From an uncultured Acetobacteraceae bacterium (GTDB taxonomy: Bacteria > Pseudomonadota > Alphaproteobacteria > Acetobacterales > Acetobacteraceae), in assembly GCA_937873205.1 (NCBI GenBank), contig CALMVO010000111.1, positions 1-60,714 of the forward strand: a stretch of DNA of 60,714 nt, read 5' to 3'. The notes beneath the pieces are model-generated. The model searched no databases. It was not told the origin of the DNA and saw only the letters and a program-made list of their open reading frames with translations. This document shows positions 55,193 through 60,714 of the stretch, one piece after another. A program made the translations under genes and the position numbers. Each line of letters starts with the position of its first letter. The stretch's first letter is position 1.

Positions 55193-55693
55193 TCAGGCCA
55201 CCTTCCGGCCGCGCTTGCGCTCCGGTAGGTGCCGGATCACCGGCATGGTCGCCACCGCTTCCTCGCCATCTGGTTCGCCACTCCTGCGGCCGAGGCCGAT
55301 CTTCTTGGCCAATGCGCTGCGCTTCTCGGCGTAGTTCGGCGCAACCATCGGATAGTCCCCGGGCAGGTCCCATCTGGTCCGGTAGTCCGCAGGTGTCAGG
55401 CCGTAGGCGCTTTGCAGGTGGCGCTTGAGCATCTTGAGCTTCTTCCCGTCCTCCAGGCATACGATGTAGTCCGGGAAGACGCTGCGCTTGATCGGCACCG
55501 CCGGCGTGCGCTCCGGCGTGATGACGCTTTCGGCCGGCGCCTCCGCCGCAGCCAGCGCCGCATGGACCCGATGGACTAGGCCAGGCAGAGCATCGGCGGC
55601 GACCGTATTGTTCATGCAGTGGGCGCTGACGATCTGCGCTGTCAGGGTCAGAAGATCGGCTCGGTCTACCGGCATGGCGTCCGTCGCCCCCAT
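55193..55693 (-). CDS. MucR-family transcriptional regulator
   Basis: A 166-residue regulator of the Ros/MucR family. The C-terminal region is diagnostic: VCLEDGKKLKMLKRHLQSAY, GLTPADYRTRWDLPGDYPMV and APNYAEKRSALAKKIGLGRR. The second zinc cysteine is Asp here (CLED), and the second histidine of the finger is missing, as in a subset of alphaproteobacterial MucR proteins. These are H-NS-like repressors of horizontally acquired or surface genes. ATG 55693 has GGAGGAG nine bases upstream. It is cotranscribed with the AT-hook protein gene, four bases away. Confidence 0.88.
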   Translation of the reverse strand: MGATDAMPVDRADLLTLTAQIVSAHCMNNTVAADALPGLVHRVHAALAAAEAPAESVITPERTPAVPIKRSVFPDYIVCLEDGKKLKMLKRHLQSAYGLTPADYRTRWDLPGDYPMVAPNYAEKRSALAKKIGLGRRSGEPDGEEAVATMPVIRHLPERKRGRKVA

Positions 55694-55697
55694 AGTA

Positions 55698-56438
55698 TCA
55701 CTCCTCCACCGGATGGAGCGTCGCCTCAAGGCTGTCGAAGGCGGCGGTGGCCTCCTCGTCCATCGGCTCCGACTCCTGGACTGCCACTCCCGGCGGGACG
55801 GCATCGCCTGGATCACGCTCGGGGTTCAGCCGTCGGCCGCGGGCGGACTTCGCCGGCCTGGCCAGCTCGGGCGCCGCGGCCGCGGCGGGCCTACGGGTCG
55901 GCTTTGCCGTCCGAGACGTTGCAGCCGACAGTTTCGGCGCCTGCGCCCTCTCGGCGAGCTGTCCCTCCAGCTCCTCGATCCGGGCCGCCGCTTCCTTCGC
56001 CGCCCGCACGGCCGCCCGGCTGCGGGTCCGCAGCGTGGCGACTGTGCGCTCGAGCTTCTCGACCTGGGCCTGCAGCGCGCCCTTGCCTACCTTTGGCGCA
56101 GCTGCCGCGGCCGGGGCCTTGCGCCCCGCACCGGCCGGCTTGGCTGCCACCGCTTGCCGCCACTTCCCCGCCGCCGGGGTCGGGACGGCCTTCGGCTTCG
56201 ACTCGGTTGGACGACCAGGCCCCCGCTTGGCAGGGGTGGTGCCTGCCTTCAGCGTCGCGGAAGCAGTCGGCGGCTTGCGCGACGCGGCAACCGGTTTGGC
56301 CACGGTCGGCCGGCCGACCTTCCTGGCCGCCGGGGTCGGGCCAGGCTTCGATTTCGACGTCGACCCGAGGGGCCGTCCCGGTCGCCGCCCAGTGGATGAT
56401 GTCTTGGTGGTCGCGGTGGTCCTGGCGCGCTGAGCCAT
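55698..56438 (-). CDS. AT-hook-rich histone H1-like protein
   Basis: A 246-residue Lys/Ala/Pro-rich protein with several AT-hook cores (GRRPGRPLGS, RKVGRPTVAK, KRGPGRPTES) and a short coiled coil (QAQVEKLERTVATLRTRSRA). It should bind the minor groove of AT-rich DNA and alter chromatin-like structure. The C-terminus is acidic. It overlaps nothing but ends four bases before the MucR start, so the two DNA-binding proteins are made together. Low-complexity sequence limits confidence in homology. Confidence 0.7.
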   Translation of the reverse strand: MAQRARTTATTKTSSTGRRPGRPLGSTSKSKPGPTPAARKVGRPTVAKPVAASRKPPTASATLKAGTTPAKRGPGRPTESKPKAVPTPAAGKWRQAVAAKPAGAGRKAPAAAAAPKVGKGALQAQVEKLERTVATLRTRSRAAVRAAKEAAARIEELEGQLAERAQAPKLSAATSRTAKPTRRPAAAAAPELARPAKSARGRRLNPERDPGDAVPPGVAVQESEPMDEEATAAFDSLEATLHPVEE

Positions 56439-56541
56439 GGTCTAGCCTTTCCCGTGCGCCGCCTTCAGCGCGTCGTTGATGATATCCTGGATATTCTGCC
56501 TGATGTCGGCTGTTGGCCTTGCATGCTGGCCTTGGTGAGAA

Positions 56542-56841
56542 TCAACCCTCGTCGAAGCGGTCAATCAGGTCGACCCGCACGTCGGCTACCGGCAGACCAG
56601 CCTTGTCCTGCGGCACCAGCGCCAGCGCCGGCATCGTGCCGCAGTGCTCGCAGGTATGGTCCAGGGCCAGATCCGACAGCAGCCAGCCCGACCGGCGCGC
56701 TGCATGGAACCAAAGTGGTGAGCGCAGCGGGCCACGGCAGCACATCTCCTCCAGCCAGTAGTCCCGCAACTCCAATAGGGGGGTCGACAGCATCGAGGTC
56801 AGATCCTGAGCCATCGCCGTCTCGCTTACCTCGAATTGCAC
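56542..56841 (-). CDS. hypothetical protein with a zinc-binding CxxC, 99 aa
   Basis: Small protein with CEHCG near residue 60 and a helical, Trp-containing N-terminal half (LELRDYWLEEMCCRGPL, PLWFHAARRSGWLLSDLALD). It starts at GTG 56841 after GGGAG; ATG 56814 is an alternative with GAGG upstream. Function unknown; divergent from the HU gene. Confidence 0.55.
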   Translation of the reverse strand: MQFEVSETAMAQDLTSMLSTPLLELRDYWLEEMCCRGPLRSPLWFHAARRSGWLLSDLALDHTCEHCGTMPALALVPQDKAGLPVADVRVDLIDRFDEG

Positions 56842-56894
56842 CGCCAGACTCCCGACGCTATGGCGGTCGGGAGGATTTTCTACAGGAACCCCGC

Positions 56895-57164
56895 ATGAGC
56901 AAGGCCTTCATCGCCTCCGTCCTCCAGGAGTCGCTCGATATCACCGGTGTCGCCGCCAGTCAGGCTGCCGAGCATCTCATCACCGCCATCGTCCGGGACC
57001 TGAAGAAGGAGGGTGGCTTCACCCTGCCCAGCTTCGGCACCTTTACGGTGAAGAAGACCAAGGCGCGCAAGGCGCTGAACCCGCGCACCGGCGAGCCGGT
57101 CAAGGTGAAGGCCGGCAAGACGGTCCGCTTCAAGGCGAGCCCGAACCTCAAGAAGGCGGTCTAG
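56895..57164 (+). CDS. HU-family DNA-binding protein
   Basis: An 89-residue HU/IHF family protein. The body (KAFIASVLQESLDITGVAAS, AAEHLITAIVRDLKKEGGFT) and the DNA arm (GTFTVKKTKARKALNPRTGE, then PVKVKAGKTVRFKASPNLKK) fit. It is longer in Lys than usual HU but keeps the arm Pro/Arg. It bends and compacts DNA and may help replication or recombination of the plasmid. Confidence 0.9.
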   Translation: MSKAFIASVLQESLDITGVAASQAAEHLITAIVRDLKKEGGFTLPSFGTFTVKKTKARKALNPRTGEPVKVKAGKTVRFKASPNLKKAV

Positions 57165-57230
57165 GCGGACCAGACACCCGTCGATCTGAAACGAGAGAGG
57201 AACGGGACGAGGTGCCTGTCAGCGGCCGAA

Positions 57231-57286
57231 GGCATGCCGCAAGGACCGGCTGGCGCCTCGTGCTCCGCACGTCCTTGCCCCATGCC
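57231..57286 (+). promoter_or_regulatory. candidate structured leader element, CAAGG form
   Basis: GGCATG (57231-57236) pairs with CATGCC (57281-57286), and GCAAGGA (57239-57245) pairs with TCCTTGC (57272-57278), with a small CGTGC/GCACG hairpin inside. It ends about 45 bases before the 57332 gene. Both outer and inner stems differ in sequence from the other copies. Confidence 0.62.
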
Positions 57287-57331
57287 TTGCGGCCGTGACC
57301 GGCCGGCGATGTCGAGGAGGAGAGCATCGCC

Positions 57332-58150
57332 ATGTCGAGTTGGGGAACAACCACCATCACCGCCCTGGGGCCGGCAGCCAAGCGCGCCCAGCTTGCGACC
57401 GATCTCGCGGCCACCGCCCACGACAGCCTGAGCTTCAGCCTGGCCCAGCTGGCTCCCGAGGTTTGGGTCCACGATGGGCTGGTGAGCAAGGCCGAGGTGG
57501 ACGAGACGCCCGACAGCCTGCAGCTCACGGTCTGCATGGTGCACGACGCGGACTGCATCCAGCTGGCGGCCAGCCTGTCGCGACGTCATCCGGCGCTGCG
57601 CTTCCGGGCGGCCTTCCAGTGCGAGGGCACGTGGCCATCCTTCACCATGGCCTCCTATGCCGGCGGCGCCGAACTCTACCTCGCCATCTTCGATGGCCGG
57701 TTCGGCGCCTGGGTGTCGGTCGACGAGCCTGGAACCCGCGACGTCTGGTACCTCCCGCTCTTCGAGCGATCGCGAGAGCGGGATCTGGCCGCGGACGACC
57801 AGCTCGACCGCGATGCGATGCGGCTGCTGCTCGAGCGGCCGGTGTGCGCCGGCATCTGGAGGCAGAGCGACAACGGGCCGAACAGCCCGGTCTTCCTGCG
57901 GGAAGGCGAGGAAGGAGACGGACTCTTGGTGCTGGTCATGGAGCCGGGCTGTCGGACCGGGACGGTGTTGCACGGTGTGAACCGTGCCGGCGGCTATGAC
58001 CGTGAGGAGATGCTTGGTGGCGTCCTGATCCGAGAACGCTTTCCTGAGCTGGTGCCCGAGCTGGATCGCCTACTGCAGGCCGGGACCGAAGCGGAGGCCG
58101 CACGTGAGACGGTGGCGCCGCTGCTGGATGAGGACGAGATCGTCTTCTGA
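57332..58150 (+). CDS. hypothetical protein, 272 aa
   Basis: An intact 272-residue protein of unknown function. Its beta-rich and acidic regions (AELYLAIFDGRFGAWVSVDE, LLVLVMEPGCRTGTVLHG) and the absence of signal peptide or membrane spans suggest a cytoplasmic globular protein. It ends EDEIVF, an acidic tip a little like SSB tails, but there is no OB-fold. Start ATG 57332 follows GGAGGAGAGC. It is alone behind a structured leader. Confidence 0.6.
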   Translation: MSSWGTTTITALGPAAKRAQLATDLAATAHDSLSFSLAQLAPEVWVHDGLVSKAEVDETPDSLQLTVCMVHDADCIQLAASLSRRHPALRFRAAFQCEGTWPSFTMASYAGGAELYLAIFDGRFGAWVSVDEPGTRDVWYLPLFERSRERDLAADDQLDRDAMRLLLERPVCAGIWRQSDNGPNSPVFLREGEEGDGLLVLVMEPGCRTGTVLHGVNRAGGYDREEMLGGVLIRERFPELVPELDRLLQAGTEAEAARETVAPLLDEDEIVF

Positions 58151-58281
58151 CAGCGTCGATGCTGGCTCTCGGCCGGGCCATCGGACCTTTTCCTTGAAAA
58201 CGGCTCCCGCCGCGTCCACACTGTCCAACATGGTCGGAGGGGCGACCCCAGAAGATCAACCCCTCCTTCCAAGTCTGAGAC

Positions 58282-58368
58282 CTACGAGTGCTGGAGGGCC
58301 TTCAGGACGGCGGCCACCGCCTGAAGGACCCCAGCTACCGCCACGAGAAGGGCGGTAAACTGGGCCAT
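58282..58368 (-). CDS. 28-aa hydrophobic peptide (possible type I toxin)
   Basis: A short peptide AQFTALLVAVAGVLQAVAAV plus LKALQHS, almost entirely one membrane helix, preceded by CGGAGG seven bases before ATG 58368. Its size, single span and Gln/Lys tail are like small type I toxins or phage membrane peptides. No antisense RNA can be proved by eye. Confidence 0.5.
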   Translation of the reverse strand: MAQFTALLVAVAGVLQAVAAVLKALQHS

Positions 58369-58773
58369 CGTAAGCCTCCGCGGTTTGCCCATACAGGACT
58401 CCCCCGGAAGTGCAGACCCTGCTTTCGGAGCCCTACGGCCCCAGAAGGGCACAAGGGCTGCTGCGGGAGCCGCATCCGCAGTATGCCGGCTCAGGCACGC
58501 GCGGCACAACAGAAAGCCGGCGCTGCGACCTCCGTTAAGCTACTGTTTTGATAGCAGTATTTCGGTTGCGGGCGATCAGCCGGTCATAAGATTCGTCGGC
58601 AGCGTCGGTCCCCGCAAGCCGGCCGATCGACGGGCTGGTTGCACCAGCTCGTCCGGCGAAGACCTCCTGCGTGACTGTTCGGGTTGGGCCCGAGCAGGAG
58701 CGTCACCAGGCAGATCCCATTACTCCAAGGGCTCGGGAGAACTGAACAGCCGCCTCTCGCAATGCTGGCTACA
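58369..58773. other. non-coding stretch upstream of the hydrophobic peptide
   Basis: A 405-base region with no convincing gene. It contains a TACTG/CAGTA hairpin at about 58540-58558, in an AT-rich pocket that may be the promoter of the peptide gene. The long untranslated space (about 180 bases) before a tiny hydrophobic peptide is usual for type I toxin loci. Confidence 0.35.
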
Positions 58774-59220
58774 TCAGCGACGCGGCCGCGGCCGGATCCG
58801 CCACGCGATCAGGCCGAACAACGCCGCCAGCGCCAGCCGCTCGATGGCGTCCGCCGGCGCGCCGCCGATGCTGAACAGCCGCTCGATCGCCATGATCATG
58901 CAGAGCAGCACCCCGACCAGCGCTGCCAGAAAGCCGAAGCGCACCCGCTCCACGTCTGCCATACGGGCTGCCACGACGCTGCTGTCCAGGTCATGCCACG
59001 GATCCGATCGGACCGGGCAGACGGCGTTCGCCACCCAGTCGCCGTCCTCATGGCCCGCCTCCTTGAGCAGCCGCATCGCCTTCGGCGTCGCGGTCACGGT
59101 GAAGCCAAGCCTCCGCCCGAGCGTCATGAACGGGTGCATGCCTCTCAGCTGTTCTACAGCCCAGAAGCCGTCATAACCCCGTGGCCGGGCCGCCGGGAGC
59201 GAATAAACTTCCGCCGTCAT
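58774..59220 (-). CDS. hypothetical membrane protein, 148 aa
   Basis: A 148-residue protein. The N-terminal 90 residues are soluble (RGYDGFWAVEQLRGMHPFMT, GFTVTATPKAMRLLKEAG); two membrane helices follow (FGFLAALVGVLLCMIMAIE and LALAALFGLIAWRI) and end in a basic tail. ATG 59220 was chosen because of GGAAGGAGAG seven bases upstream, rather than the longer frame to 59265. Function unknown. Confidence 0.6.
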   Translation of the reverse strand: MTAEVYSLPAARPRGYDGFWAVEQLRGMHPFMTLGRRLGFTVTATPKAMRLLKEAGHEDGDWVANAVCPVRSDPWHDLDSSVVAARMADVERVRFGFLAALVGVLLCMIMAIERLFSIGGAPADAIERLALAALFGLIAWRIRPRPRR

Positions 59221-59391
59221 GACTTCTCTCCTTCCGCCATCCGCGCGAGCGACATCCGCCCACACGATGACCGGCTCGACGGATTCCAGGATCCGATGAA
59301 AGTCAGAAGCGGCCGGCAGGCAGGATCGGGAGGAAGCACAGGAACGGAGCAGGCTAGGTTGCTAGACCGGCAGCTCCGGCAACTGCGGCTT

Positions 59392-59847
59392 TCAGGACGC
59401 CGCCTGTCTCCGCATGACGGAACCCATGAGCGGAAAGCTCGGCTCCCTTCTCCTGCCGAAGGCCATGACCCGGAGCATCCCGATCAGCATCGCGGCAACG
59501 AGCAGCAACCCGATCGCTCCACCTGCCCCCGCAGCCGCATACATCCACATGAATGTCTCCGGCCGCTCCACAAGCCGGCAAAGATCTCGCGCTCGCATCG
59601 CCGCCGGCGGCAGACTTTGTAGGTCATTGTAAGCGGGATCGTCGACCGCGGCCCAGCCCGCGCAGGCACTCTCGAATGCCGCCACACCGTCCTTGACCGG
59701 CTGCGGCTCGGCCTGCAGGATCGGGTGCCGATACTGCGGCTGGTATGGGACCAGCGGCATCGGCTGTTCGGCATGTGCACCCGACACCACGGCAGGCGCC
59801 GCCAGCAGGAAAAGCGTAGCGAGAAGCGGTCGATTATAGCGGAACAT
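59392..59847 (-). CDS. exported protein with a C-terminal membrane anchor
   Basis: A 151-residue protein starting at ATG 59847, six bases after GGAGG. The N-terminus is a signal peptide (RPLLATLFLLAAPAVVSGAHA). A Pro/Gln-rich periplasmic part with two Cys (ESACAGWAAVDD, RARDLCRL) follows, then one transmembrane helix (GGAIGLLLVAAMLIGMLRV) with a basic cytoplasmic tail. It may be a small envelope protein; no family recognised. A longer start at 59904 lacks a ribosome site. Confidence 0.6.
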   Translation of the reverse strand: MFRYNRPLLATLFLLAAPAVVSGAHAEQPMPLVPYQPQYRHPILQAEPQPVKDGVAAFESACAGWAAVDDPAYNDLQSLPPAAMRARDLCRLVERPETFMWMYAAAGAGGAIGLLLVAAMLIGMLRVMAFGRRREPSFPLMGSVMRRQAAS

Positions 59848-60101
59848 CATTGGCCTCCTCATCAGCTCGTTCTCCGGCAAACCGATGTAAGTCCAAACAG
59901 CCATCCCCGGGCTGGCATCGCCTAAAACAAGACCGGGACGTCTCCCCGCATGGCGGGGACCGGGCTCTGCTCGCTGCGCTCATCAAGCCGCCTGCGCCGT
60001 CTTGACCCTCCGGGCGACGATCCCTGACGCAGCTGGATCAGCTTCGACGCCTCGTCCCCGCCGCCGTCCTGCTCCCCCAGCTCCGCGTGTTGCCTCCTCA
60101 A

Positions 60102-60139
60102 CCCACCCCCTGACGCCCAAGAGGGCGCCAGGGGGTGGG
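60102..60139. other. perfect long hairpin in the divergent leader region
   Basis: CCCACCCCCTG and CAGGGGGTGGG form an 11-base stem with inner CGCC/GGCG pairing. There is no T-run, so it may be a protein site or a leader structure. It lies in the 59848-60615 region, which contains no gene. Confidence 0.5.
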
Positions 60140-60200
60140 CACGTTCCGGAAGCCTGGCCCCGCCGTCATGCGACCAGTGTGAGGTGCGGCAACGGCCCGC

Positions 60201-60285
60201 GTCAAAAGGTGGGTCCTCGCCATGCTCGCCCGCCGAGAGGCGGCCTGCGCGTGGCTCCGGTCCCGGCGAAGACGCCGCTTTTGAC
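60201..60285 (+). promoter_or_regulatory. candidate structured leader element, GCCATGC form
   Basis: Outer stem GTCAAAAG (60201-60208) pairs with CTTTTGAC (60278-60285). Inside, GCCATGC (60219-60225) pairs with GCGTGGC (60249-60255) around a CGCC/GGCG tip with a GAGA loop, followed by CGGCG/CGCCG with an AAGA loop. The outer stem is A/T-rich here but G/C-rich at 13678, which argues strongly for selection on pairing. Confidence 0.68.
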
Positions 60286-60313
60286 CCGGTCCGCCGCCAC
60301 ACCTCGGGCCGAT

Positions 60314-60412
60314 GGCAGGACGGGACGAGAAAAACGCCAGTCTTCCTCCACTCTCGTCAGCAACCGGGGGCCTCGCCGGCCCCTCGACCCCGCAGGACGA
60401 ACAAGAAAAACG
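60314..60412 (+). repeat. duplicated structured leader, copy 2
   Basis: Second copy of the 35512-35613 leader: GGCAGGACGGGACG, GACGAGA/TCTCGTC stem, GGGGCC/GGCCCC hairpin, CCCCGCAGGACGAAC and GAAAAACG. It directly follows the GCCATGC-form element and precedes the gene that starts at 60616. Confidence 0.65.
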
Positions 60413-60615
60413 CTGTTAGTGGAGGCGTTGGCAAGTAATAAGCGACGCAAGCCAGCCTATTTAATCGCGAATAAGAGGCTAGTTCCGGCGCTTTTACTGT
60501 TGAGTATTCCGGCGGTTTTGATAATATCTAGTTGCGGTCAATGAAGACCGCGAGACGCCCCGCCCGGTGCTTGGAACACCGAACGGGGCTGACGCCAGAA
60601 ACGAGGATCAAGCTC

Positions 60616-60714
60616 ATGACCGACGCTGTCACCACCATTGCCGCCGCCATGACCACCGCGCAAGGCAAGAAGGCCACCCGCACCGCCCCCGCCAAGGCCG
60701 GCAGCAACCTGCCC
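60616..60714 (+). CDS. start of a gene running off the right edge (partial)
   Basis: An ATG at 60616 opens a frame that continues to the window end (33 codons). The visible peptide is Thr/Ala-rich with a Lys-rich patch (TTAQGKKATRTAPAKAG). No identification is possible. It sits behind two structured leader elements and about 200 bases of AT-richer sequence, like the second Toprim gene. Confidence 0.55.
   Translation, partial: MTDAVTTIAAAMTTAQGKKATRTAPAKAGSNLP

Overview
The window is high-GC DNA organised as plasmid backbone and accessory gene blocks of an alphaproteobacterium, most likely a member of the Acetobacteraceae/Rhodospirillales. The evidence is a RepA_C-type replication initiator flanked by iterons, a small ParA with a ribbon-helix-helix-like partner and centromere-like repeats, MucR and HU regulators, and runs of tightly overlapping (ATGA) small genes of unknown function. 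It could be part of a large plasmid or chromid; nothing in the window shows that it is circular. I saw no rRNA, tRNA, CRISPR array or recognisable insertion sequence.

Layout. (1) 1-2.7 kb: two divergent tyrosine-recombinase-like genes, one complete and one lacking the distal catalytic box. (2) 3.2-6.3 kb: the replicon, with iterons, repA, par repeats, parA and a small parB-like gene. (3) 6.3-12 kb: a decayed block. A DUF1173-like gene is interrupted by one TAG, an HD-domain gene has two frameshifts, and a UvrD-like helicase has two frameshifts, a TAG and a changed Walker A; between them sit an intact DUF3991/Toprim gene and a small unknown gene. (4) 12-37 kb: a mostly same-strand plasmid maintenance/DNA metabolism block: PP-loop (PAPS-reductase-like) enzyme, 1746-residue methylase-helicase, 575-residue ParB-like protein, XF1762 protein, orphan-like C5 DNA methyltransferase, RlaP-type nucleotidyltransferase, SSB, XRE regulator, zeta toxin, second DUF3991/Toprim gene and many unknown small genes. 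(5) 37.5-54.8 kb: a defence island, mostly on the minus strand: an Mrr-nuclease/STAND ATPase overlapping a Rad50/RloC-like zinc-hook ATPase, a secreted DNA/RNA nuclease on the plus strand, an ietAS-like subtilase + AAA ATPase pair, and a complete type I restriction system hsdRMS. (6) 55-60.7 kb: MucR and AT-hook proteins, HU, small membrane proteins, and the start of a further gene at the right edge.

The most interesting non-coding signal is a set of GC-rich, plus-strand leader elements placed just before genes. Their stems are kept by compensating base changes between copies: seven copies in two related forms, plus a separate duplicated leader and one three-way-junction leader. I do not recognise them as a named RNA class. 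The most interesting protein-level candidate is the overlapping pair of Mrr-STAND protein and zinc-hook ATPase, which looks like a two-gene defence operon. All calls come from reading the sequence and from memory of protein families; no database search was run.
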